Below are positions 1-12,401 of a stretch of 64,000 nt of DNA, piece by piece. A model generated the notes under the pieces. The model searched no databases. It was not told the origin of the DNA and saw only the letters and a list, made by a program, of their open reading frames with translations. The position numbers and the translations under genes are program-made. This DNA is from Trissonchulus latispiculum (lineage: Eukaryota > Nematoda > Enoplea > Enoplida > Ironidae), in NCBI GenBank assembly GCA_030248195.1, contig JASAND010000719.1:1-64000 (forward strand), written 5' to 3'. Position 1 is the first letter of the stretch. Every line of letters starts with the position of its first letter.

Positions 1-1299
1 ATATATATATAGGTCAAGATTTCTTACATCATTAGTTTAGTTAATGATTTAATTAATTAATTAATTATGTCATGTCTTTGGGGCAAGGAAGGGTGTGCTT
101 TATCTGCCGACTTTCCAACCCTCCCTACTCCCCTCTTAAGTAGATTTCATGTTCAAACTTCTCTCACTGCCATACTGCATAAACTTACCTTTAAAGGACG
201 TTTTCGCAGTTAGCGGAATTTGACCAGAGAGCTAAATTTAAGTTGATCCTTTTCACGACAGAATTAAGCGAGGAACAGGTGAAGCTTTGGAATTAAGCAA
301 GGAAAGAGTTTATTTTAGCTACTCTACTCTATACTCTCCCCTTTTTTTTGAAATGGCCCAAGGACTGCATACTTTAACATTTTGTGAAGTTTAGCATCTT
401 TTTTGCAAAAGCGGACAGTTTTTACTCCGTTCTGTCTCCTTCTTCGTACTGCAAAGCCTGAATTGCCGAATTGCCTACAATTCAATTCATTTGTTGTTGT
501 TAAGCACAAGCAAGTTGTATTTATTTATGTCTACTGTGCGAAAGCACAGGTACTCTCGCTTGCACGAAAGTCGCTCTGAAAAATAGTATCCTTGAGCTGG
601 TACCTGGATTAGTTTTACTGGGAGGAGGGATGTTGACCTCCATTCGGCGACCTTCCCCGCCCTTTCGACTGACCCTTTTTGGGAATAAGCTGAAACTGCT
701 GAAACTACAGTATTGTTTTTTCTGATCCTCCCCCCCCCCCCCCTCACAACGGGTGAAGGACGTTTCTGCTATCTGATTGGCTGTTGGCTATCCCCCGCGA
801 AAAGGAGGGACGTTCTGGTCGAAGCACCGCTACTCCAGACAGTAAGGGGAAGGGAAACCCACCAAGTGGCTTACTCTTCTTCTATCACACATGTTCACTA
901 CTTTTGGTATGTATATACTACTACTTGTACAATCTTAGTTGGAATGATGCCGCAGGGTGGGACTAAGTCAGCTAGTTAGATTAGCAAGTCTGACCTTATT
1001 GTCACACTCTTATTGGTACAAGGCAGGTTGTCTGGCAGAGTTTTTGCGGGCTACCCATAATGTTGACATGATGACAAGCTTAATGTGACTTTTAATTGAA
1101 GTGGAGTGCAGGTAGACAGATATCAAATTTGATAAAGTCCAACGAACTGGTCTGAGAAAATTAAATATTTAGTATTTATTTCGGTTTTTTGTGTTCACCT
1201 ATGCTGGGCTTAATTATTAATTTCTTTATTAACTACTAAGTGAGTGGGGTGATTATTTAAGTCTGTGTACTTGACTTTACCACTTGCGGTTGTTCAGAG

Positions 1300-1331
<32 letters not shown>

Positions 1332-2393
1332 GTATATATTTGATGTAACATTTGATACAACGGTTTCACTGCCCTTTTTAGCGGTTTCAAGATATAGTAT
1401 CTTTCTAATTGGTGTTTATCCTTAATTTTTGACTCGAATCTTTAAGTACAGGTGTATAACTGAGAATGGAACCATTTTCAAGTAATTTCGGTAATGTTCA
1501 TCGCTGTGACCCAACTTCTAAGTTTCATGTGTAAATGAAGATTTTGGGGTAAAAAGAAGTCACTGTGGTACATAATTCGAAAAATTCTATATTTTTTATA
1601 TATTTGCGTACATTAAACAAGGAACCTGCCTTGGTTTCAGATTTCGCCCCTTCAATTAAATGGGGCCGTTTTGTAGATAGTTCTTCTCTTCAGTTATTGC
1701 TGTTTAAAGTTTAATTAGTTAATTTCCGTTTCTTCTAGAATTTGATCAATAAATGCTTTGATTCTTGGACTGAAAGGAATAATTATAAGCACAAGTATGC
1801 AGCACTGCCCTCCCACGTTAGCTAGATATGTAGATAGGCTATTACTTATTTTGAATGACACTTCCTTGTTTGAATAGAATACCTTGTAAGATTTCTCTAT
1901 TTTTAAGCCGTATAATATGTCTTATTAAAAATTGCCTGCTCTGTTTGCGCAATCTCCGTGTTTGTTCTAAATTCTAGCTTCTCTGCTCTCCATCCTTTTA
2001 GACCTATTATCAGACATCAGTTGCATATCTACAAGCCTATACAAGTCGTTTTAGAAATATAACTGAAGTTACATACATATGTGTGCAGTCACTCAAGCAA
2101 TGTATTTGGTTCCGGAGGTTGCCAAAATGTAGTGTTTGTAAGGACCAACTTCAAAGATAAAAGCAGAACGTCCAACCATCATTCGGTTCCAAGACGTTTT
2201 GGTCAGACTATTAGCATTGTGTAAACTTTTGTACTAGGAGCGTTGGGGTCAGTGAGGTTTACCGTGGGTGCTGTGACCAGAATTGTAACAGTCTAGCTAG
2301 GCGGTATTTCTCCAGCGGCAACACCCGTTAAATGGAGAACAGTTAAATAATTACAACGATCCTGATATTTAATTCTGGTTTTTCAATGTTTTT
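1..2393. other. Non-coding AT-rich flank with simple repeats
   Basis: I see no supportable gene here. The stretch is AT-rich and holds an (AT)n run at its start, TTAA-rich simple sequence near 45-66, a cytosine homopolymer near 727-743 and a perfect (TA)15 run at 1301-1330. Open frames in it are short and lack coding character. Confidence 0.6.
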
Positions 2394-2842
2394 TAGAGAT
2401 GAGCATTTCGGCCCGTCAGCCCGGCCCGGCCCGCGGGCCGGGCCGGGCCAGGCCGACCTCCATCGGTTAGCGGGCCGGGCCGGGCCGGGCCGAGAAATTT
2501 TTTAACTGCGGGCCGGAGTGGGCTGAAACGGGCCGGATCAACTCTACAGACTGTTACAAACTCACTAAAATTAGCTTATCATTTACTGATTCTGGTTATT
2601 TTAAGGCAAAATTTAACATTTCGTAGCATAATTTAGCCTCTCCATCTTGCTTTGAAGCCTTTGAAATAATATTGTAAGTAAAATTTTGGAATTTTTCTTT
2701 TGGCGGGCCGGGCCGAATTTTGGAAGGGGTCGGGCCGGGCCGAAAAATTTTGCCAGCGGGCCAGACCGGGCCGAGCCGAGCAAACTTTTGGAGCTTGCCG
2801 GGCCGGGCCGGACCGAAAAAATCCGGCCCGTGCTCATCTCTA
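2394..2842. mobile_element. hAT-type MITE, GGGCCG-rich family, copy 1
   Basis: The element runs from TAGAGATGAGCA to its inverted copy TGCTCATCTCTA, a terminus typical of hAT transposons. Inside both ends lie dense GGGCCG/CGGCCC arrays. The middle (about 2525-2700) is AT-rich and matches, in inverted orientation, the copy at 24593-24947. No clear 8-bp target duplication remains at this copy. Open frames crossing the arrays are low-complexity artefacts. It has no transposase and must have been moved in trans. Confidence 0.8.
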
Positions 2843-4109
2843 CATCTAAGACAAAACTATTACTGCTGGCGTATTCGAAAAGTTCAGAAATGGTCCAGGA
2901 AATATTTTAAAATCACAGTTGGCCATTAATAAAAGAATCGTCAGTATTTTTATGAAGTTTAGCCCAGGCCTATACAGTTCACCTAATAGGTAGTAGCAAA
3001 ACAGGAACTGTAAGAACCAACTTAAATGAAGATATGTAACTTTGGCCAATTTTGACCAGCCCCGTGTCAGGTGAAAACTACCGCCTTTTTAATAACGTAG
3101 TCTCAGATATGTAAATGAGGAAGGTACTTACAAACTGTTACATTACAACAAATATTGTCTCTGCAAGTATGTAGAATACATAATACAAGACAATTCAGTG
3201 ACATTATTTTAAAGAAATTTCGTGTCGATTCAGTATGATATAAGTTCCAAGGGTACATAATTGTAACATTGTAGCTTTAATTCGAGATTAATCTGGTTTC
3301 AAGTTTTAGCAGACCGAGGACTTGGACTTAGTCCAACTGTCATGTCAGGTCTAGTTCAAGATAAGCTTCGGTTCTTTTGTTGTCAAGATGCAGATCAACT
3401 TCAACTTGAATATGGTTTTGTACTTATTACATTGTTAACCTGTCTTATTCACTTCCATGAACTCTCTTGAAGTACCGTTAGCTGGCGGTTCTTGGTTAAT
3501 GAGGTTGTTGGCTTTATGACCCTAAACTAAACTCAAAGCATATAATCGTCAAACGACCGCTTAGTATGAAATCATAATAGTTACCGAAATTATAAAATAT
3601 TCCTTCCTCGTATTCCTACTGAATATCAAATTGGGATTTCTCTTATTTAGTACAGACTCAAAATATATAAACAAAAATCAAGAAGTTTGACAGTAATCAA
3701 CATGACATCGACATTGACAGCAATGAATATGTCCGTTTGACTTACTGTTTGTCGAAGTCAGGTTTCTGTCACCTTTTTTCAGTCAAAAATCTAAGCTTAT
3801 TAATTCAAGACATTCCAAGATTAAATTAAAGTATGAAAGTTATAGAATTTGTGATGCTGAGCCACCAGTAAACTGGATGGAACAATAAATTTAGTATTCA
3901 CATGTGACATGCATACCGTGACTTCTCCTTTGCAACTGCCATTCAAGTATCTTACGCACCCAGGACCACTCTTTGTTCCTTTTGAGGAAACTTTGTTTGT
4001 CTTTTCTTCGACGGAAACTGTGTGCTTTTATCTAGCTTGTTTCCTTCGTCTATTTAGAGCAATACTTTAGTTGTAAATTAAGGTATTGTAGTGTTGTAAG
4101 TTGTAACTA
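2843..4109. other. Non-coding spacer
   Basis: No gene, RNA gene or clear repeat was recognised in this AT-rich stretch between the first hAT MITE and the LTR element. Confidence 0.5.
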
Positions 4110-4243
4110 GAGTTTTATCACTATGAAACTGAACTTTACTAATCGAAAATAATCCCTTTTATACCTGACATTACATGGTGACTATATGTACATCATTCTT
4201 TTACAGAATAATTACAATATAGGATGGAATCCCATATACAACA
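4110..4243 (-). repeat. Short LTR-like direct repeat, distal copy
   Basis: About 130 bp is repeated in direct orientation at 5613-5743 with few differences; both copies contain the shared core ACTGAACTTTACTAATCGAA. The two copies flank a gag remnant on the minus strand, so this one is read as the 3' LTR. Read on the minus strand it begins TGTTGTA, compatible with the usual TG start. LTRs this short suggest a compact, perhaps non-autonomous element. Confidence 0.6.
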
Positions 4244-4311
4244 TTCCCCCTCCTTATTTGAAGCATGCTACATTAATTAGTGAACCTCAATTAAACTTTA
4301 TTGTCTTAGAT

Positions 4312-5500
4312 TTAAATTGTGATTATATCAGATTCGTCTTCTTCTTTCTGTTCTTCAACCATTCTGACATGAGCTGCTTTGGTAGGCCCCTGTGATTGGC
4401 AGGTTCTGTGGAAATGGCCCAAACCTCCGCATCTATCGCATCGGGCTCTTCGAGCAGGGCAACGAATAGAAGTACCATGATCTTGGCAGCAACTAGGGCA
4501 TTCCCCATCTTCTTCAGAACTGGAATCTCCGCTGACGTCTTGTCGAACAGATTCAGGCTTAGGTTTTCCCGTTTGGAAGAATCTGATCGCCAAGGCTTTC
4601 CAATGGTTGATACCTGATTGACGCTCCCAGCAGTCGGGCTGAAGGGCTTTTGAGGTCGCCACCGCTTTCTCAATCTGTCGCGCGATCCTGATTGCTTTTT
4701 CAAGCGTGAGATTTCGCTCCATTAGGAGTCTTTCTCTGACTTTCTGTGACGACGCTTTTTCTATCATTTGGTCTCTTATCATCTGATCTTGTAGCTGGCC
4801 GTAAATCGCAATCCACAACTAGCGATCGCACCTCGGAGACCTGGCTTTTTCCTAGGCAAAAATTTCTGGGGGGGAAGTCTGGGGGGGGGGGTCCCCCCCA
4901 GGTCTGGGGGGGGGCTCCGATTTCTGGGGGGGGGAATTTTTAGAAAAATGTCTAAAAATAGCTATTTTTTGCTGCTGAGCTAAACTATTCACTATTTTTA
5001 AGTTAAATTTAAGCTTAAAATAGCTAAAAAATGCTTAAAAATAGGTAAAAATCCGGCGAAACCGGCAAAAATTTTCAAAATTTGCCCTCAAAACGCTATT
5101 TTTCCTAGCACTTTAGGGTAGGGGGGGTTCTGGGGGGAAGGCCCGAATCCTGGGGGGGGGGGGCGACCCAAGTCTGGGGGGAAGGATTTCTGGGGCCCCC
5201 CACCCCCGCCCCCCTGTAGGAAAAAGCCAGGAGACCCACTGATCGACGGATTCACCACTACCCTGAGCACGTTGTTTGAACCGAAATTGTGATCCCATAT
5301 GTCTGTTGATCGAAGTGATGAGCTGCCATTGCGATTGCACCATCCAAGGTTAGTTCTGGATTATCAGAAACAGGCAAAGTGTAGAACACACGTTGGCCTT
5401 CTGTTCCTAGCAAACTCACAAACAGGGCCTCTCTTCCTTGGGTTTCCAAAATTTGGTAGCATGGCACCACTGGCTAGAAGGTAGTTGAACTTCGACTTAG
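4312..5500 (-). pseudogene. Broken gypsy-type gag (capsid and zinc knuckle)
   Basis: On the minus strand the segment from about 5500 to 5258 encodes a capsid-like stretch with the motif FKQRAQG, and 4830-4312 continues it with a capsid C-terminal region followed by a CCHC zinc knuckle (C-x2-C-x4-H-x4-C) at 4399-4440. This domain order is that of Ty3/gypsy Gag. The frame is shifted inside the first segment and the gene is split by a 390-bp insertion at 4841-5230, so it cannot make intact Gag. No protease or reverse transcriptase is present between the flanking direct repeats, which suggests a deleted or non-autonomous element. Confidence 0.75.
4841..5230. mobile_element. G-run-rich inverted-terminal element inserted in gag
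   Basis: The insert starts CTGGCTTTTTCCTA and ends with the inverted counterpart TAGGAAAAAGCCAG. It is flanked by GAGAC on both sides (4836-4840 and 5231-5235), read as a 5-bp target duplication. Near each end it has several runs of eight to ten guanines; the centre is AT-rich with repeated AAAATAGCTA-like words. It splits a decayed gag reading frame. The superfamily is not clear. Confidence 0.7.
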
Positions 5501-5612
5501 TACATGCTTTCCTAGACACAGGTGGATCGCACGGGTTACTTAAACATGGCAAAGGAGTAAAGGCAAGTGCTGGATTCATCAGAAGTACCCTCGTCGCCAC
5601 GTCTTGTGATGA

Positions 5613-5743
5613 GAGTTTTGTCACTATCAAACTGAACTTTACTAATCGAAAATCATCCCTTTTATACCTGACATCACATGGTGACTATACATCATTCTTT
5701 TTACAGAATAATTACAATATAGGAAGGAATCCCACGTACAACA
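5613..5743 (-). repeat. Short LTR-like direct repeat, proximal copy
   Basis: This is the partner of the repeat at 4110-4243 and would be the 5' LTR of the minus-strand gag element. The two copies differ by a modest number of substitutions and a small indel, so the element is not recent. Confidence 0.6.
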
Positions 5744-5838
5744 ACCAGCTCTCCGTATCTGTTTTCTGTCTTCAAAAAGACCATCTCTGGGTAATTTTTT
5801 ACTGAATTTGAGCAATCATCAGAGCAGCCACACTGGAT

Positions 5839-6245
5839 CAGCTGAACTTTATTCCCATACCCAATAAAAGTTTGTCAACTTTAATTGCTTATTGCAAGAG
5901 ATTAACCTACCCATAGAGCATGATTTATACATCGTTGGAATGCTCGATATGTGCTCTATTTAGTCGCACAAAGCTGCTTGTTATTGCTTCCTGCTGTAAA
6001 AAGTTAAGCTTAAAAGACTACCAAAAGTGGCAAATTACGGTGACGTTGGTATTCTTCTGTAAAGCTTAACTTTTTATAGCAGCAAGATACAGCAAACTGC
6101 TTTATATACGCCATGAAATAGAGCACATCTCGCGCATTCCAACGATGTATAAATCATATATATAAATTATCATGTTTGGTTGATCTCTTGCAATAAGTCA
6201 TTGAAGTTGATCAACTTTTATTGCGGGGATAAAGTTCAATTCAGT
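5839..6245. mobile_element. Palindromic MITE with long inverted arms
   Basis: Left arm (about 5839-6015) and right arm (about 6060-6245) are inverted copies of one another, each starting near CTGAACTTTAT / CTGAATTGAACTTTAT and sharing the word TATTGCAAGAGAT. The loop is only a few tens of bases, so the transcript would fold into one long hairpin. No coding capacity. Superfamily unknown. Confidence 0.7.
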
Positions 6246-8572
6246 AGAATCGACCCTATTTCAGCGATTTCTGTCCTGTCAGTGCTCTTCCAGCTGTAAA
6301 GGATCTAGCTGCTCGATTCTGAATTTCCAGTAACGCATAAGCTTCAACATTTTCTTCAATGCTGTCTTTTGTTCACATTACTGCACTTCAAACTGAAACC
6401 TAGTGTTCCCCGGCATTTCCTAACTGTATCCTTTCAATTCTGTTTGTTTTCTTAATTTGTCATCTTTCATAGCATCTACATTTTATGCTTAAAGTGACTT
6501 TCTGCTTAACGTTTCCTTCCTATTCCAACTTGGCAGGCAACCATTGTGAAATCTTGGACCTTAAACACGGCCTGTTTCTGGTAATAACCAGCCCTTTTCA
6601 GTTTGTATAGATACTATAGAGACTTATGGATTTTGTTCGCACCAAGTGTTCTATTGTCAGCTATGAAGCTATTTTATGTTGACTTGTAAGTTATGATTGT
6701 GTAGCCATAATTACAATACCTGACAATTGAATTCGCAAAATCTCATGTCTTTATGTTGCCGTCAAAACTATATATTATATATATGTTCTATTTTTTGGGC
6801 CATTTTCATCTAAGTTTGAAGGATGTTTGCGAATAAGTGAACTGTTTTAATGCCGCACTAACAAGTGATGAACATTTGTTGATCGCAGATACCGTATTCG
6901 CAGCTTCATGTCAAATACTTTCTTTCTTATTTTAGCTTCCGTGAAGCAACGCGCTTGTTATTGTTACATCCTAAAAGTTTTGCAAATTGTTAGACTACAT
7001 AAAATTGAAGCATCATATAATTTCTTTGGAGTCATATAGGAAAACCTTTTTAGGTGTTCAAATGTACGTAACTTTCCATTTGTTTGATCCTCTGTTTCTT
7101 TATTTACTTACTGTGCAATTGTTGAGGCATTCACGATCTGCATTCGAAGTATTCATCCGCAAAATATGTTGAAACTTTCAAATCTATATATAGAATTTTG
7201 GATAACGCTTACTTAAAATTACATACTGTTTTGAGGTCACGATTTGTCACCCATGTCGACCCGCTTTTTACTCTGGGTTCCCTGCGTTATGTAATCGTAA
7301 ATTATTGTCAAGGCTTCACTTAACTTTCACCATAGATAAATAGTCTAAGACGATGGATTTGCTTCTTGCCCAGAAATTTAAGTGTTGGTTTTTTCTCCAA
7401 AAACTTTCAAGAGTTTTCCCAAAAGATTCATCTAATTTAAATGTCTAGCCTACAGGGTCTTCGTAGGTGCAGCTTCAATTTCAACTTTAGATATAGGTAA
7501 TCCTATAGAATAGTCTAATGGAGTGCTCTTGCCAAAATAGCCTCAACTTTTAGCTGCACCCGTTTTGTATGACCTTTCTTTTAGCTTACCCTAAACTTTG
7601 TATGAGAAACTAATGGATCACGTATTTTACATTTAAACAAAATAGAAGTTTTGAGTAGGCATTTTTGACTCGTTTTCATTCGACTAGCATAGCATGACTT
7701 TTAAATGTTTCGAACTAATTGAGGGCTTCTGCAGTTGCTGCGGTGCTAGTCAAAAAACGTTTGAGCATGCCCATACCCTCCAAGTTTTTAGGTCAAAGAA
7801 TGTTCAGATTATTCCAACCCTGTCTGAACAAGTATGGAATTTCCTAAATTCAGCTTGAAAACCATTAAGGATTGCCAATGTTTTCTGGTTTCGAAACAAC
7901 TTTATGTTCTTTCCTCGTTTGGGTCTTCATCGTTTTACAGTCGCAGTCGTGTGTCTTTACTGTTTGCTAATTAGATCATAAAATTTCCACGTTGAGCTCA
8001 AGGCTTATTAGTTCTGTTAGATTATGGGTAATCATATGCCTAAAATTACGTACATTTTCTGTGGACTATCTTGTGTTCTGCTTTTAAAAACCGTTCTGTA
8101 TTCAAAAGATTATTATGTCTTGCTACTTATTAATACATGCTACTTTTATTAGACCATTTCGCCCATCATACTTTAGCAAAAGCAGTGCCTACACTGCCTA
8201 ATTTGTTTGCTTGCGTATTTGCTCCTCAATACATACTTTGCAATAGCGTCACATTTAACTCCGATCTTGTTTTTAAAGAAAAATGTTTTTGCCTGTTTTG
8301 TACTGGATAAGTCGTTGGTATTAGGTGAAAACTAATTAGTAGTATTATTGACATCGGTATATACTTATTTTATTAGTGATGGATGTCACATGATTTTTTA
8401 TTTACTTTCTTGTAGTAGTAAACACTTTAGTTTCAGTACTTTCTTTGGGGTAATCATTTATTGCTTGCACATCAGTTAAATCCTGTCCAGTTGCTTTAGC
8501 TTGTTATATTCAGTAATATGTTTAATACTTGTAAACAATATTTATATTTTGCTTTTATTAAATACGTGATTA
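6246..8572. other. Non-coding region upstream of the GPCR
   Basis: AT-rich sequence with no recognised gene or repeat. It must contain the GPCR promoter and any 5' UTR exon, but I cannot place them. An in-frame TGA two codons before the GPCR start limits an N-terminal extension within the same exon. Confidence 0.5.
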
Positions 8573-10253
8573 ATGTTTAGATTATCGGCTAGTGATTCTA
8601 CAACAACTTGTTCATCCAGAGAATTGCGTAATTTAAGACTAAAGAAATATTGCCGCAACATGCAGAATTATTGGAATAATCTGAGTGCCTTATCGATGCG
8701 ATATGAGCAAGTCCAGGAAATCCACGAAGCACCGCCACTGGTTACCATTGAAAAAGTGCTGTGCATCTGTTACAGCATTTTGTACTTTTTTGGCACCAGT
8801 GGCAATATGTATGTGATTGGTGTCGTTTGCTACGTCCTGATTCGCAGCCGGCACTCCTTTGCCAACAAGCATGTTTACATCTTTATCCTGGCGCTGAGTT
8901 CGGTTGACTTTTGCGTGCTGGCCGGCGTCCCCTTTCTTCTGGACAAGCTGGTTCGTAGGCACTGGCAGTTTGGCGTGATTGGATGTCGACTGCAGATTTC
9001 GACGGAATTTTTGGGCAAACTGTTGTCCACCTTTTTCCTGCTGGCCTTGAATGCTGATCGTCTGTTTGCCATCAATCGATCTCTTCGAATACCCTGCTAT
9101 CGAACTATGAAGGGAGCCAGTGTCACCATTGCTGTTTTAAGCTGCCTTGGACTGTCCATAATTTCTTACGTTTTCTATTATTCGTATACGGACAGCATGT
9201 TGCATATTGTAAATCAAGACAATACGACAATTGTTGTAAGGCCCTATGTGGCATGTTACTTCAGTCCACCTAATGATGGAATTTTTGTACTTATCGTATT
9301 CTTCCTGGGATTTGTTATACCAGGTAAATAAGTTAATGTTAGCCTGGCAATCTTCTTTGCCTCATCTCTAATTTGAACCTGTGTACTTCGTTAGTTCTGC
9401 TACTTTGCGTTCAGACTCTATCGTTATAGATATGACCATAAAACATATGCGCCAACACTTCTCTAGTATTAACTATATATGCACAAGTACAATATACATT
9501 ATTTGAATTAGGTATAGAATTTATCCATTAACAATTAAGTATAACTAGTTTATTACACCAATAATTAGGCACTGTGTTAAAACCTTGCAAGTCACAAAAA
9601 TAACGCTCATCTTTTAAACACTTACTTTAGGTCTTCTGATTGGAGTATTTTACTTGCTCTTCTATCGACGCTTACATCAGCATCGTAAACTACGGAAGTT
9701 TAGTGTTATTCCTGCCGCTAAGATTTCTCGTACCATCCTTTTGGTTGTGTCATGCTACTACGCCTGTTGGAGTCCATACTGGATAGTTACTGTTTTAGGT
9801 AAATGCTTAGCTTAATTTAAAGATTTGAAATTTGTCAGTTCTCTAGACTTTCGAAGTAGTCGAAGTAGACTAGATAATTTTTTGCATATTCAAACGACCG
9901 GTTCTTCAGCCGCTTAATCACAGATAATTCACCAACTCCTAGACCAGTGATACAATTATTTTCGTCTTGAATACTTCATTATTTCCATTGGTGTTTCAGG
10001 TAATTATCTGGTGCCTCAGCGTCATTTGCGAGTCTTCGTGCTAATTTCGCATTTTGTTCATTTGTGTCCCTATTTGAACAGTTCAATTAATCCTATTCTT
10101 TATGCTCTGCTAAATAAGGAACTGCGTCGAGACTATGCCACTGCTACCACCGGACTAAATCTAAGGGATAGAATGCTACTTTTATCTCGAGCAGAACCTA
10201 AAGCAAGAACTGTAACTGAACCTTCCGTTTTTTGGTTTTTGCCTTGTACTTAA
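8573..10253 (+). CDS. Class A (rhodopsin-family) GPCR, peptide-receptor type, three exons
   Basis: Exons 8573-9323, 9631-9798 and 10000-10253 join in phase 1 at both junctions (donors GTAAAT and GTAAAT; acceptors TTTAG and TTTCAG) and give 390 residues, a normal length. Seven hydrophobic segments lie near residues 60-90, 99-124, 140-163, 182-204, 236-262, 281-306 and 315-341. Landmarks are GN in TM1, LALSSVD in TM2, Cys138 and Cys228 for the conserved disulfide, DRL (162-164) in place of DRY, CWSP (295-298) in TM6 and NPILY (337-341) in TM7. N-x-S/T sites at 36 and about 218 are extracellular. The CWxPY-type TM6 resembles somatostatin/opioid/allatostatin-type neuropeptide receptors; that ligand class is inference. 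The receptor should couple to G proteins at the plasma membrane. The ATG follows an in-frame TGA, which supports the start. Confidence 0.92.
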
Positions 10254-10376
10254 CCTATAGGTTCCCCGTTCATTGCTTGTGTACTATACCTTTTATTCAG
10301 ATTTGCATATATACTTAGCTTTAGTGAATAAGCTTGGGTTGATGTATGCTATCAAACTTCTTGTTGTAAATAATGC

Positions 10377-10382
10377 AATAAA
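10377..10382 (+). terminator. Polyadenylation signal of the GPCR gene
   Basis: AATAAA lies about 124 bases after the GPCR stop codon, followed by a second overlapping AATAAA, a usual 3' UTR distance. Confidence 0.6.
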
Positions 10383-10984
10383 TAAATACAAGGATGTTTC
10401 TGTTAGTATTGGGATTTACTGATCAGTAGGTTACGTATGTATACAGCAGTACGTGTATAGCATTTATTCGTGTTCCCTATTTTGCAGAATCTTTTTGTTA
10501 TAATCGTGCTTTGTTTTGTTGCATTTGAAATACTTTGATAAAAGCAGTCGTATGGAGAGCTAGACTTTACTAGTGCAGCTAGTTGATCTGAGATATTGTC
10601 TAAAGCGAACTATAACTTCATGAGAATTGGCTAAGCCAAATACAACTTTATGATGGCAATGTATGTTGCACTTCCAGAGACTTGATAATTCCATGAATTT
10701 AAGGTAACACTGTATTCTGTGTTTTGCATTCAAAGTTTGATAAAACTTCCAGCTTGCCTTAAGTATATGCACCTTAGCTGCGGAGTACAGATCGTGTAGT
10801 CTGTTTATTGCAAGCATTCTAAATAAACATACCTGAACCATATAATTGGGTTGCCGCTTTTTACACAAAAAGGCAACCCTTTCATCTGGGTATGTCCGTT
10901 TTTATTATTGTGTTGCCCACCTTTCCAAAGGAAGAGGGCAACCCTTTCTACTGTCTGTTTATTCTTCTTATTATTATTATTATT

Positions 10985-11036
10985 GTGTTGCCCACTTTTC
11001 CAAAGGAATGGGCAACACTTTGTTATCGTTCTGTGC

Positions 11037-11073
<37 letters not shown>

Positions 11074-11700
11074 CCGTCTGTCCCCCCCTAGATCTCGAGA
11101 TTGGGAAGGGGTACAGGGGTGGTTGATACCTCATTTTGAAGCCCTTGACTAGGACATCTCCGGGAAGCAAGATGGCTCCGATACCTACCGGATTCCGGGA
11201 ATGGCGAATCCCGGAATTTTTCGAATGGTAAGGGGGGACCAAGGCGAAATTTCAAAATCCAAAATTTGGTCAAAAATTTTTTGTCTCCGATTTCGCTCAA
11301 AAGTTGGTCATAGGGTAACTCGACCACGCTGATTTCGAAACTGAAATCGAAATTTCCGGAAAATTTCCGGATTTCGAGATATTCGACCCGGAAAATTCCG
11401 GATTTTGAAAAATTTCTCCAAAAGTGGTCGATATGGTACTCAAATGAAAGAGCTCGTCGAGCTGAGTAATTTTTATCATTACCATACTTTCCGGAAATGT
11501 TTCTAGCGAAAGTTATGGCCGCAGATTAGAAAATCCGGAATTTCCGGAAAAAACCGGATTTTCAATAATTCGTTGAAACATGGGCAATATGGTGCTTAAT
11601 TGAAAGCTCTTTGAGTCCTGGGACAGATTTCCTGAACAGAAATAACTTAAAAAGTATCTAGCAAAATCTATACCCCAAAGGAATATGTTGTGGGCAACAC
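10985..11700. mobile_element. Tandem inverted-terminal element, unit A
   Basis: The unit begins GTGTTGCCCAC and ends with its inverse GTGGGCAACAC. A hairpin of GTTGCCCAC with TGGGCAAC stands at the start, followed by an (ATT)n run, a C-run and the landmark CTAGATCTCGAGATTGGGAA. The body is built of TTCCGGAAA-like palindromic words. Unit B, 21 bases further on, is a close copy. Frames through the ATT run give only poly-Ile/Leu/Tyr and are not genes. A smaller relative of the hairpin precedes it at 10848-10960. Confidence 0.7.
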
Positions 11701-11721
11701 ATTCTTGCAGTAGCGCTAGTT

Positions 11722-12401
11722 GTGTTGCCCACTTTTCCAAAGGAAATGGCAACACCTTGTTATCGTTCTGTGCTTATTATCCGTCTGTCCCCCCCCCTAG
11801 ATCTCGAGATTGGGAAGGAGTACAGGGGTGGTTGATACCTTATTTTGAAGCCCTTGACTAGGACATCTCCCGGAAGCAAGATGGGTCCGAAATTCCGGGA
11901 TTTGAAAATTAGGATTTTTTCCGATGGTAAGGGGGGACCAAGGCGAAATTTCAAAAATCCAAAATTTGGTCAAAAATTTTTTGTCTCCGATTTTGCTCAA
12001 ACGTCGGTCATAGGGTCACTCGACCACGCTGATTTCGAAACTGAAATCGAAATTTCCGGAAAATTTGCGGATTTCGAGATATTCGATCCGGAAAATTCCG
12101 GATTTTGAAAAAAATTCTCCAAAAGTGGTCGATATGGTACTCAAATGAAAGAGCTCGTCGAGCTGAGTAATTTTCATCCTTGCCGTATTTTCCGGAAATG
12201 CTTCTAGCGAAAGTTATGCCCGCAGATTGGAAAATCCGGAATTTCCGGAAAAAACCGGATTTTCAAAAACTCGTTGAAACATGGGCAATATGGTGCTTAA
12301 TTGAAAGCTCTTTGAGTCCTGGGACAGATTTCCTGAACAGAAACAGCTTAACAGGTATCTAGCAAAATCTATACCCCAAAGGGCCGTGTTGTGGGCAACA
12401 C
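11722..12401. mobile_element. Tandem inverted-terminal element, unit B
   Basis: This is a direct copy of unit A in the same orientation, with the same GTGTTGCCCAC start, GTGGGCAACAC end and CTAGATCTCGAGATTGGGAA landmark. The spacer ATTCTTGCAGTAGCGCTAGT follows both units, so the arrays arose by segmental duplication or by repeated insertion at one site. It lacks the long ATT run of unit A. Confidence 0.7.

Noticed and set aside
2613..2929. Frames rich in Gly, Pro, Arg and Ala
   Set aside because: They are translations of GGGCCG arrays at the end of a hAT MITE.
10846..11242. Several overlapping long frames on both strands
   Set aside because: They translate the ATT microsatellite and the TTGCCCAC hairpins into poly-Leu, poly-Ile, poly-Tyr or poly-Asn; no domain and no conservation expected.
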